DNA from: Gemmata massiliana
Lineage (GTDB): Bacteria > Planctomycetota > Planctomycetia > Gemmatales > Gemmataceae
Direction of reading: 5' to 3'
NCBI GenBank assembly: GCA_000531095.1
Contig: HG799464.1
Span: 828,339 to 892,338, forward strand
Length of the DNA stretch: 64,000 bases
Below the pieces are notes generated by a model that saw nothing but the letters and a program-made list of their open reading frames with translations, was not told the DNA's origin and ran no database searches. The translations under genes and the position numbers were made by a program. This document shows, in pieces, positions 32,093-41,676 of the stretch (positions are counted from its first letter, which is position 1; each line of letters starts with the position of its first letter).

Positions 32093-33907
32093 TTATGCAC
32101 CCGCCGTGCCAACCAGTTCAGTTCCGGCCCGCGTCAGACGCTCCGTACCCGATGTCTTTTGAGGTAGTAGAGTTGGGTGCATCTCGGCGAGTCGCTTGCG
32201 CGTATCGCCCAGGGTCCGGTCGATCCCGTCCGTATTCTTGATGGTTTCGCTGCGCGGATCGAGTACCGCCGATTCACAACCCCAGCGCCCTACGAGGAGT
32301 TTCACGTCCGAGAACCGCTGGCGCATCCGGGCCAACAGGTAGCGCGCGTGAGACACGCCGCCGGGCGGCATCGTGGCGATTACGACCACCGCGGGCCGGA
32401 ACTCGGCGACCAGTTCCATCAGTTCGGAAGCCAGCGTCTCATCGCCCGCGACCTTCACTTCCCAGCGGGTCACGTCGAGGGTCATCGCGAACACTTCGGC
32501 AGTCACGTGCTCGGCTTCGTCCCGAGCGGGAACCACGAGCACGCGCACCCGCGCGTCCGTCGCCCCGGTAGCAGGCGCCCGGAGTTCCGCGATCTCCTCC
32601 GCGACTTCGCGCGTCGCGCCGACCACGAACCGCAGATCGGCCTTATCCAAATCCCCCGCGTCGTGGTCGCGCCGCGCCAGACAGAGTGCCGGAACAATGA
32701 TCTGATCGAACGCGGTATCGGGTCCGTGTTCTCCCGCCACGGCCAGCGCGATTTCGGCGGCTTCGTCTTGGTCGCGTGCCGTGAGACGCTGGTAGAACGC
32801 GACTTGCGGTTCCAGTGCGGGTTCGTCGCCGAGCAGCACAACGAAAAACTCGAACTGCCGGACGTGGCGCCCCAACACCAGAAGGCACACGGTGAGCGGA
32901 CCGGACAGGATCAGGCCGATCGGCCCCCACAGGAACGCCCAGAACGCCGCAGCCACAAGTTGTGCCACTTCCGACAAGCCCATGCTCTTGCCGTACAGCG
33001 TCGGCTCGACCACGTTGTTGCAGAACGTTTCCAGCCCGATGAACAGAGCGAGGACCGCAACCGGTTGCCCCCACCCGCCGCCCCAATCGGGAGCCGTTGC
33101 GAACGAGAACAGTACCGGCGGGATCAACCCCACCCACGTTCCGATGTACGGCACGTAGCGCATCAGCGTGGCGATGAACCCCCACAACAGACAATACTTC
33201 ACTCCCAGAATGAACAGGCCGACCGTAATGATGGCCCCGAACGCACTGTTCACCATCAGTTGGCTGAACAGGTATCGGCTGATGCGCTGGGACGCATCGT
33301 CCACGGCCTTCGTAGTTGTGGTCACCTTCCCGGAACCCAGGAGTCGAATCATCCGGTTGCGCAGATCTTCGCGCTTCAGGAGCATGAACACGGTCAGGAT
33401 GAACGTGAACGCCGCTTGCCCCAGGAATTCGGCCGCGGGACCGAGGTACACGTCCAACTGAGAAGTGAACGACGACGATTGCGTTTCAACCACCATCGGG
33501 GGCGTCGCAGGCTTCGGGGACACGGCGTTCGATACGTCGTCGATCAGTTCCCCGAACCGACTATTCCCGTTCCCAACAACCCATTCCTTCGCGGCCGTGA
33601 CCTTCTGCCGGATCGTGTCCCTTTTGTCCGGGAGCGTGTCGGCCAGTTGCGTGACCTGCTGCGTGATCGCGGCCCCGACCCCCGCGGTCACGAGGACCAG
33701 GAGCCCGACCGTAACGATAACGGCCGGGGTTCGCCCCAACCCGCGCCGCTGCAACCGGTTCACGACCGGCGCCAGCACAAACGACAGGAAGACCGCGAGC
33801 GTTACGGGAATGAAAATTGAGCGCGCCCAAAAGAGCAGCGCGATGAGCGCTGTACCGACGACCGTCGCGGAGAGCGCGACGAGAGCGCGTTGCCAGTCCG
33901 ATGCCAT
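32093..33907 (-). CDS. AI-2E family transporter with C-terminal B12-binding-like domain
   Basis: 604 residues. The first 350 are an AI-2E/PerM-type exporter: FWARSIFIPVTLAVFLSFVL, WGFIATLMRYVPYIGTWVG, and VVEPTLYGKSMGLSEVAQLV are the conserved blocks, with about eight membrane helices. The C-terminal 230 residues are cytoplasmic and include RVRVLVVPARDEAEHVTAEV, EVKVAGDETLASELMELVAE and RPAVVVIATMPPG, which looks like the Rossmann-type B12-binding fold but without the DxHxxG histidine. The fusion suggests a ligand- or partner-sensing module on a membrane exporter. A consensus sigma-54-type promoter is 50 bases upstream. Confidence 0.85.
   Translation of the reverse strand: MASDWQRALVALSATVVGTALIALLFWARSIFIPVTLAVFLSFVLAPVVNRLQRRGLGRTPAVIVTVGLLVLVTAGVGAAITQQVTQLADTLPDKRDTIRQKVTAAKEWVVGNGNSRFGELIDDVSNAVSPKPATPPMVVETQSSSFTSQLDVYLGPAAEFLGQAAFTFILTVFMLLKREDLRNRMIRLLGSGKVTTTTKAVDDASQRISRYLFSQLMVNSAFGAIITVGLFILGVKYCLLWGFIATLMRYVPYIGTWVGLIPPVLFSFATAPDWGGGWGQPVAVLALFIGLETFCNNVVEPTLYGKSMGLSEVAQLVAAAFWAFLWGPIGLILSGPLTVCLLVLGRHVRQFEFFVVLLGDEPALEPQVAFYQRLTARDQDEAAEIALAVAGEHGPDTAFDQIIVPALCLARRDHDAGDLDKADLRFVVGATREVAEEIAELRAPATGATDARVRVLVVPARDEAEHVTAEVFAMTLDVTRWEVKVAGDETLASELMELVAEFRPAVVVIATMPPGGVSHARYLLARMRQRFSDVKLLVGRWGCESAVLDPRSETIKNTDGIDRTLGDTRKRLAEMHPTLLPQKTSGTERLTRAGTELVGTAGA
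32096..32111 (-). promoter_or_regulatory. Sigma-54 promoter for DUF883-like gene
   Basis: Minus-strand TGGCAC-GGCGG-GTGCA with exact spacing, 66 bases before GTG 32030 and inside the last codons of the AI-2E gene. Confidence 0.7.
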
Positions 33908-33956
33908 GATGAGTCCCCTTCCGTGTCAGAAGCACCAGCAAATGTGCTTCAATACA

Positions 33957-33972
33957 CGCAAGGGGAGTGCCA
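33957..33972 (-). promoter_or_regulatory. Sigma-54 promoter for AI-2E transporter gene
   Basis: Minus-strand TGGCAC-TCCCC-TTGCG, a full consensus match with exact spacing, 50 bases before the start at 33907. Confidence 0.8.
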
Positions 33973-34053
33973 CCGCGCGCGGCAACTTGGTGCCCGGTCG
34001 AGCGAACCGAGGTGCGCGGTTAGAAGTGTCGAATCTGCTTCAATTACTGCGAA

Positions 34054-35238
34054 TCAGGCCGAGCGGGTGACGGGCAAGTGAACGGTAAACGTGGCCCCGG
34101 TACCCGGCCCTTCACTGTGTGCAGAGACCGTGCCGCCGTGCATCTCCACGAGCTTGCGCACGAGCGCCAGACCGATCCCCAATCCGGCCTGCGACCGGTT
34201 CAATGTGCGGTCGACCTGCGTGAACAGCCCGAAGAGTTGCGGGAGCACGGCGGCCGAGATGCCGACCCCCGTGTCGCGCACGCTCACCGTCACGCGCCCT
34301 CCAACGGGCTTCACGGTGAGCCACACCCGACCGCCCGGTTCGGTGAACTTGCTCGCGTTGTTGAGGATGTTGCCGAACACCTGCGTGAGCCGAACCCGGT
34401 CACCGTCCAGTTTCACCGGGGCGGTTGGAACATCCACGATCAGTTCCAGTCCGGCTTTCTCGAACAGCGACCGGCTCATATCGAGTACGGACTCCATGAT
34501 GTCCTGAACCGTCAGCGTCTCGATGGTCAAGCGCAGCTTCCCGGTGGTGATCCGGGACACGTCCAGGAGGTCTTCCACGAGGCGCTTGAGCTGCGCGACT
34601 TGGCGCTCCATGCGCTCGCGCTGGCGCCGGACCGTGTCGCCCGTATCGTTCGCGAGTCGCAGGATTTCCAGGGCGTTCGTGATGGGGGTGAGCGGGTTCC
34701 GCAGTTCGTGGGCCAGGAGCGCGAGGAACTCGTCCTTGCGCTTGTCGGCCTCGCGCAGAGCAGCGTTCGCGCGCGCCAGTTCCTCCGTGCGCTCCTGGAC
34801 CTTGCGCTCCAGTTCGGCCGCGGCCCGAGATTGGGCCACCGCGAACCGGATCGCCCGGTCCAGAAGTGAAGAAGTGAGTCCGGCCTTCTCCAGATAGTCG
34901 TCCGCACCCGCGTCGAGTGCCTCGAGGTCCGTGCGCGAGTGCGCCTGCCCGGTGAACAGAATCACCGGCGCCGAGCGCCCGCGGGCGCGGGCCTCGCGGA
35001 GCAACTCGATGCCGGTGCGCGCTCCGAGGTGAAAATCCAACAGGTACACGTCGTGGGTACCGGTGCAGATCGCCTCAAGCCCCTCCCCGTAATGGGGCGT
35101 CCAGTCCAGGGTGTACGGCCGACCGGGAACGTCCGCCAAGCGCTCCTCAGTCAAGAACCGGTCGTCCTCGTCGTCGTCGATTAGCAGTACCCGGGTGGCG
35201 AGTCCGGGGGCGCGGTCAGCCTTGAGATCCGTTCCCAT
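34054..35238 (-). CDS. Hybrid receiver-histidine kinase
   Basis: 394 residues from ATG 35238. An N-terminal receiver domain (RVLLIDDDEDDRFLTEERL; phosphoacceptor Asp in VYLLDFHLG) is followed by a coiled linker, HisKA (DEFLALLAHELRNPLTPITN with the phosphorylated His) and HATPase_c with N, G1 and G2 boxes (FGNILNNASKF, VSVRDTGVGI, GLGIGLALVRKL). There is no membrane segment or output domain. The start overlaps the end of the upstream response regulator by 23 bases, so the two are translationally coupled. Together with the large kinase it forms a three-gene relay operon. It likely receives a phosphate on its receiver from another kinase and re-phosphorylates a further regulator. Confidence 0.92.
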   Translation of the reverse strand: MGTDLKADRAPGLATRVLLIDDDEDDRFLTEERLADVPGRPYTLDWTPHYGEGLEAICTGTHDVYLLDFHLGARTGIELLREARARGRSAPVILFTGQAHSRTDLEALDAGADDYLEKAGLTSSLLDRAIRFAVAQSRAAAELERKVQERTEELARANAALREADKRKDEFLALLAHELRNPLTPITNALEILRLANDTGDTVRRQRERMERQVAQLKRLVEDLLDVSRITTGKLRLTIETLTVQDIMESVLDMSRSLFEKAGLELIVDVPTAPVKLDGDRVRLTQVFGNILNNASKFTEPGGRVWLTVKPVGGRVTVSVRDTGVGISAAVLPQLFGLFTQVDRTLNRSQAGLGIGLALVRKLVEMHGGTVSAHSEGPGTGATFTVHLPVTRSA

Positions 35239-35683
35239 CGGGGGGCAGCTCCACAATTTCCAACCAATACTTCCCAAGCGTTCTCACCACGTCGACCAGG
35301 CGCTCAAAGGTGACCGGTTTCGTGATGTACGACGCGGCCGACAAATCGTAACTCCGCAGCACGTCCTCTTCGGCCTTGGAGGTCGTCATGACCACAACAC
35401 GAATGTTGCGCAAGCGCGGGTTCGCTTTAATCTCCTGGAGGGCCTCGCGCCCGTCCTTCCGCGGCATGTTCAGATCAAGGAGGATCAATCCCGGGAGGGG
35501 CGCCGCTCCTTCCCCGGCGAACTTCCCGCGCTGGTTCAAATAATCGAGTAGCTCCTCCCCGTCCTCAACGAACCGCAAATCGTTGGCCAAATGGTTCTCC
35601 TCGAACGCCTCCCGGGTCAGTTGCCGGTCATCGGGATCGTCATCGGCCATCAGGATGGTGATCGGTTTGCTCCGGTCGGACAT
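35216..35683 (-). CDS. Single-domain response regulator, Rcp1-like
   Basis: 155-residue receiver-only protein from ATG 35683. The acidic triad DDDPDD, phosphoacceptor in LILLDLNMPRKDG, Thr/Ser in VVMTTSKAEED and Lys in YITKPV are present. The extra loop between the receiver strands (residues about 48-60) and the RKDG after the phosphoacceptor are typical of Rcp1/phytochrome-kinase-associated regulators. It overlaps the preceding kinase by 44 bases and the following hybrid kinase by 23 bases. Such regulators normally pair with phytochrome- or ETR1-type kinases like the one upstream, acting as a shuttle in a phosphorelay. Confidence 0.93.
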   Translation of the reverse strand: MSDRSKPITILMADDDPDDRQLTREAFEENHLANDLRFVEDGEELLDYLNQRGKFAGEGAAPLPGLILLDLNMPRKDGREALQEIKANPRLRNIRVVVMTTSKAEEDVLRSYDLSAASYITKPVTFERLVDVVRTLGKYWLEIVELPPDGNGSQG

Positions 35684-36775
35684 CGGTCTTATTACCCTCG
35701 TGCGGTTGAGTTTGGTGGACCGGGACGGTAACCACAAACGTGGTCCCCTCCCCCGGCCGGCTGTGGGCCGTGATCGTCCCGCCGTGCCGCTCGGCGATCT
35801 TGCGACAAATAGCGAGCCCGACCCCGGTCCCCTCGTACTCGTCCCGCCCGTGGAGCCGCTGGAACACTTCAAAGATCCGGTCCCGGTACTTCTCGTCGAA
35901 CCCGATCCCGTTGTCCCGCACGCAGAAGCGGTAAAACGGTCGGCCCGCCCCGGGCTCGTTCGGATCCGGGGCCACGAGTTCGGACGTGATCTCCACCACG
36001 GGTGGGACACCCGGCCGGTGAAATTTTACCGCATTGGCGATCAGGTTCTGAAACAACTGCCGCATCTGCGTCGGGTCCGCGTGGACCGCGGGCAGCGCAC
36101 CGATTACGACCCGCCCGTTCGCCTGCCCGATCCGAATGTCGAGGTCCGACACGACCTCCCGGACCAGTTTGTCCAAATCGATCTGCTTGAACGGGCGCTG
36201 TTGCGTGGTGACGCGGGAGAACGTGAGCAGGTCATCAATGAGCCGGCGCATCCGACCCGCCGCGGTCAGCATGCGGTCGACGTACTCTTTTCCCTTGTCC
36301 GGCAGTTCCTCGCGGCACTTGGTGACGAGCCGGTCGCCGAACGCCTGGATCTTGCGGAGCGGTTCCTGCAAATCGTGCGAGGCGATGTAAGCGAACTTCT
36401 CCAGTTCCCCGTTGCTGCGTTCCAGTTCCGCGGCCACCGCCCGGACCTTCTGTTCGGTCCCCTTCCGCACCTCGATTTCGCCGGTCAGGGCCACGTTCGC
36501 CTGTTCCAGCGCGGCCGTGCGCTCGCGCACCACGTGTTCGAGAAAATCCCGCTGGCGCTTCTGGTCGTCGATGTCGGTGAGCGTCCCGACCCACTCGCCG
36601 ACCGCCCCCGTGGGGTCGCGCAGGGGAATGGCCGCGGAGAGGAACCAGCGGTACTCGCCGTCGGACGCCCGGCGCAAGCGGAACTCCTGCGAGAACCCGT
36701 CGGCCCGTTGCGCGACCGCGAGCTGCCACCCGGCGCGGAGCCGGTCCGCGTCGTCCGGGTGGAGCAACTCGCCCC
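35640..36775 (-). CDS. Large sensor kinase, C-terminal part (after frameshift)
   Basis: About 378 residues that continue the protein encoded at 36776-39835 in another frame. They include the end of the last PAS domain (ELLHPDDADRLRAGWQLAVA, WVGTLTDIDDQKRQRDFLEH), a coiled coil, HisKA of the phytochrome type (FAYIASHDLQEPLRKIQAFG, His in SHDLQ) and HATPase_c (LFQNLIANAVKFHRPG, CVRDNGIGFDEKYRDRIFEV, GTGVGLAICRKIAERHGG). The join is at a C4 run on the plus strand (36772-36775); one more base restores a continuous protein reading QTGFGGELLHPDD. If the frameshift is real, the sensor half lacks its kinase. Confidence 0.8.
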
Positions 36776-39700
36776 GAACCCGGTCTGGCGCCCGGACTCC
36801 AGTTCCGCTCCGGTGAACTCGGTCCAGCGCCGGTTGAAGAACGTCACCGCGCCCTGCGGGTCGGAAGTCCAGACGATTTGCGGAACGGTCTCGGTCAGCG
36901 TCCGGAACCGCAACTCGCTGGCCCGCATTTGCTCCTCGGCCCGGCGCTGCTCGGTCACGTCGCGCGACACCCCGAGCAACCGGTCCGGTTGACCGTTCGC
37001 GCCCGGGAGCGGGGCCACCGACACGTCCCAGTACCGCGGCGTACCTTTCGCGGTCGGGCAGAATCCCTGGAACCGCCCGACGGTTCCGGCCCGGGCGCCC
37101 GTAACGACTTCGCGGATCGTTTCGCGGTTCGCCACCGGCCACTGCTCGGCCCACGAGCTCCCTCGAATCGCATCGAAGTCGTCCACTTCCATGAGCCGGC
37201 ACCCGGCCTCGTTCATCTCCAGCACGCGCCCGTCGAGGTCGAACACCTTGAGGCAGTCGGGGCTGTTCTCGAACACGCTCCGGCGGAACGCCTCGCTCGC
37301 GCGGATCTTCTCCACGGCCGTTTTCTGGTCGTGGATATCGGCCATCGATCCGATCCACTGGTCCACGCGCCCGTCCGCGTGACGCAGCGGAACCGCGACA
37401 CTTTGGAACCAACGGTAGGCGCCGGTCCCGGTGTGCATCAACCGGAACTCCTCCCCGAACCGGTCCGCGGTGCCGGCCGCCGCATGGTTCACGGTTTCCT
37501 GCCACGCGGTGTACACGCGGTCCCGGTCGTCGGGGTGAATCGCTTGTGTCCACCCGCGCCCGTGAGCCTCGTCGAGTTGCAGCGCGGTCTGTTCGATCCA
37601 GCGCTGGTTGAAGTACGTGATCTCGCCGTTCGCGTCCGCGTTCCAGACGATGTGCGGCACGGCCTCGGTCAGAGTCCGGTAGCGTTCCTCGCTCCGGCGC
37701 ACCGCGAGTTCGGCGTCGCGCTGGTCGGTGATGTCCAGGCACAAGCCTGCGAACCCCACGAACGTGCCCCCGGCCGTGTGGCGCGGGGTGCCGCGCGCCA
37801 GCACCCACCGGTACTCCCCGTCGTGCCGGCGCAGGCGGTACTCCAGCCCGAACGGTTCGCGCCGGTCGGCGGCACCGTTGTAGGCGTCCATATACCGGGC
37901 GCGGTCGTCGGGGTACACGTCGTCGACCCAGCCGAACCCGGCCAGTTCACCCGGAGAGCGTCCGGTGAACGCCAGCCACGTCTTGTTGAAGTACGTGCGG
38001 CGCCGGTCCGGTTCCGAGAGCCAGATGAGGGCCGGGGAGCTGTCGGCCATCGTCCGGAACCGCTCCTCGCTCTCGCTCAGCGCGCCGCTCGTCCGGCGCC
38101 GGTCGATGTACTGCGCGACGCTCGCGGCGATCGGGTCGAGGTCCGCGATTAGCGCCCCGGAGAGTCGCGTGCCCGAAACGAGTTCCAACACGCCGAAGGC
38201 GCGCCCGTCCACGGTCAGGGGGTAGCCGGCAAAGGCGCGCACTCCCGGTTGACCCAAATCCGGGTCGTTCCGCGCGTCGTTCGTCACGTGCGGGCGCCCG
38301 GTCCGGGCGATCCGGCCGATCAGAGAATCGGACATCGCCACGCGATCGGGAGCGACCGGGAGGTCGTCCGAGCCGGCCCCGGCAATTCGTTCCAGCCCCT
38401 CGCCGCTCGCGTCGGCGAGCCAAATACGCGCGCACGCCATATCGAGCGCGTCCGCCAGCGTTTCCACGCAATTCTGGAGCGCGGGGGTCGTTTCGCGAGT
38501 GGTCGCGAGGGCCGAGGCCACGTCCGCCCGGAGCGCGGTCGCCCGGGCGCGCTCGGCCAGTTCGTCGGCCGTGCGCTTCTGCTCCGTGATGTCGTGGAGC
38601 ACGACCCCGGCCCCAAGTGTCCGCCCGTCCGCGCGGCGCACGGGGAACGCGGTCACGTGCCACGCCAGCGTGCCGTTCTCGATGGCGTGGTTGGGGCGCT
38701 GAAGGGTGCCCGAAAACCCGCCGATCGCGCCGGTCGCGATCAGCCGATACGTTTCGGCCACGTCGCTCGGGAAATCGGGCAGTACGTCCGTGAGTTTGCG
38801 CCCCAAGTGCTCGCTCACCGGCTTGCCGTTCGCCGCGGCGAGGTACGTGTTCACCTTCTCGTATCGCAACTCGGGATCGAAGAACACGATCCCCACTGGC
38901 GCGTTGTCGAAGAACGCATCCAACCGCGCGAGTGCTTCGGCGGCCTGGTTCCGCGCGGCCGTCAGTTCGCTCTCGTTCTGACGCAAGGCCGCCTCCACGA
39001 CCCGGCGCCGGACCACCTCGGATTCTAACTCCTCCTGGCGGTTCAAGGCCGACGCGAGCGCGGCCCGCGCCCGGCGCTGAGCAACCCGTTGCGACTCCCC
39101 CAGCGCCGCACACGCCACGCCGCAGAAGAAGAACAGCGCGCTCGCCAACTGGTTCCCCAACCCCGTAATGAAGAGCGTCCCCCGCGGGGCCAAGAAAAAG
39201 TACATGTACCCGACTACGCTGATAATCAGGGTCACCAGCGCGGGCCGGAACCCGTGTTGCCAGCTCACGTACACGACCCCGAGCAGCGCGACGACGAAGA
39301 TCTGGTCACTACTCAAAAGCGGGTCCACGACCCCGCGCACGAGCAGCGCGAGAACCCCGACCAGGATGCCGATGATGTAAGCGCGCCAGGGCACCCCGCG
39401 CACAGCACCTCGGGTGAGCGGCCGGTGCAACTTGGTGCCGGTGTCGGCCACGGACACGGCCTCGGCCACTGTGGGCATGACCCGCGGGATCACCTGGATC
39501 AGAGCCACCACCGCGACCCACGACAGGACCGCGGTGACGGCCTTCATCACCCCCTCGAACCGGTACACCGGGTACTCGAACAGCAGCGCGTCGATCAGGT
39601 GCGTGGTTCCGCACGCGAGGATGAACAGCGCGAAGAGGACGAACAGGCGCGGGAACGGCAGGTCGCGGCGCCGCGTAAAATAGAACAGCACCAGCGGAAT

Positions 39701-39835
39701 CGAAACGTAGGCCAACCAGATCAAAAAGTCGCTGGTCGCGTGCAGCCAGATCAGGGCGGGGGTCCAACCGCTTCCACCCTCCCCGCGGCGCGTGAAGTCC
39801 GCGGGGTCGAACAGGCCGGTGAGTACCTCGAACAT
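36485..39835 (-). CDS. Ethylene-receptor-like multi-PAS sensor kinase, N-terminal part
   Basis: From ATG 39835 (preceded by AGGGGAG) the protein is in frame to about residue 1020 (base 36776); the frame then runs out of register to 36485. Residues 28-120 form three membrane helices matching the ETR1 ethylene-binding domain: SDFLIWLAYVSIPLVLFYF and FALFILACGTTHLID. All ETR1 residues known to matter for binding have counterparts: Asp36, Tyr43, Ile46, Pro47, Ile72, Cys75, His79; Cys and His hold Cu(I) in ETR1. Next come a DUF4118-like membrane part (about 145-240), a coiled coil, PAS (300-425), GAF (440-590) and three to four more PAS domains. The transmitter is at 35640-36775. The whole would be about 1400 residues. 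Confidence 0.85.
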   Translation of the reverse strand: MFEVLTGLFDPADFTRRGEGGSGWTPALIWLHATSDFLIWLAYVSIPLVLFYFTRRRDLPFPRLFVLFALFILACGTTHLIDALLFEYPVYRFEGVMKAVTAVLSWVAVVALIQVIPRVMPTVAEAVSVADTGTKLHRPLTRGAVRGVPWRAYIIGILVGVLALLVRGVVDPLLSSDQIFVVALLGVVYVSWQHGFRPALVTLIISVVGYMYFFLAPRGTLFITGLGNQLASALFFFCGVACAALGESQRVAQRRARAALASALNRQEELESEVVRRRVVEAALRQNESELTAARNQAAEALARLDAFFDNAPVGIVFFDPELRYEKVNTYLAAANGKPVSEHLGRKLTDVLPDFPSDVAETYRLIATGAIGGFSGTLQRPNHAIENGTLAWHVTAFPVRRADGRTLGAGVVLHDITEQKRTADELAERARATALRADVASALATTRETTPALQNCVETLADALDMACARIWLADASGEGLERIAGAGSDDLPVAPDRVAMSDSLIGRIARTGRPHVTNDARNDPDLGQPGVRAFAGYPLTVDGRAFGVLELVSGTRLSGALIADLDPIAASVAQYIDRRRTSGALSESEERFRTMADSSPALIWLSEPDRRRTYFNKTWLAFTGRSPGELAGFGWVDDVYPDDRARYMDAYNGAADRREPFGLEYRLRRHDGEYRWVLARGTPRHTAGGTFVGFAGLCLDITDQRDAELAVRRSEERYRTLTEAVPHIVWNADANGEITYFNQRWIEQTALQLDEAHGRGWTQAIHPDDRDRVYTAWQETVNHAAAGTADRFGEEFRLMHTGTGAYRWFQSVAVPLRHADGRVDQWIGSMADIHDQKTAVEKIRASEAFRRSVFENSPDCLKVFDLDGRVLEMNEAGCRLMEVDDFDAIRGSSWAEQWPVANRETIREVVTGARAGTVGRFQGFCPTAKGTPRYWDVSVAPLPGANGQPDRLLGVSRDVTEQRRAEEQMRASELRFRTLTETVPQIVWTSDPQGAVTFFNRRWTEFTGAELESGRQTGFGASCSTRTTRTGSAPGGSSRSRNGPTGSRRSSACAGRPTASTAGSSPRPFPCATPRGRSASGSGRSPTSTTRSASGIFSNTWCASARPRWNRRTWP

Positions 39836-40054
39836 GGCTCCCCTGGGTCGGGCGAAGGGCCGAACGGGTCGGCGCAACCGGCACACTCCGTGTACCGTGA
39901 CGCCGAACGGCGGGCGCGGCTGCTCTTATTTGTGTCGACCCAGAATTCGGAACGCAACGGATCCGAAAACACTCGGGTCAAAGTGCGGGTGTGTTCCACA
40001 GGACCAGTCCGGGGTGTAGAATACACGAGCAGACAATCAACGTGGGAACAGCGC

Positions 40055-41509
<1,455 letters not shown>

Positions 41510-41602
41510 GCGGTGAAGTGCGCAACACTCGGCACTGCTCCTGCCAGTGATCCTGGGACGGCGGGCGAAAACCCGCGATCATGCTCTCACAATAAGCTCA
41601 CC

Positions 41603-41640
41603 AAAAAGGCGGACGAGACCATTCTCGTCCGCCCTTGTGT
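41603..41640. terminator. Bidirectional terminator between NtrC-type and DUF1559 genes
   Basis: Perfect 11-bp stem GGCGGACGAGA with a 4-base loop (41608-41633). The minus-strand side runs into TTTTTGG, so it is strongest for the DUF1559 gene. Confidence 0.8.
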
Positions 41641-41676
41641 TTAGTTACTGCACCGTTCGTGTTCCAGAGAAAGACG

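Noticed and set aside
32177-33820. A 547-codon plus-strand open frame opposite the AI-2E gene
   Set aside because: Arg/His/Gln-rich antisense shadow with no domain; the minus-strand protein is clearly real.
32093-33907. Quorum-sensing exporter
   Set aside because: The AI-2E family name is historical; most members have no link to autoinducer-2, and no lux genes are present.
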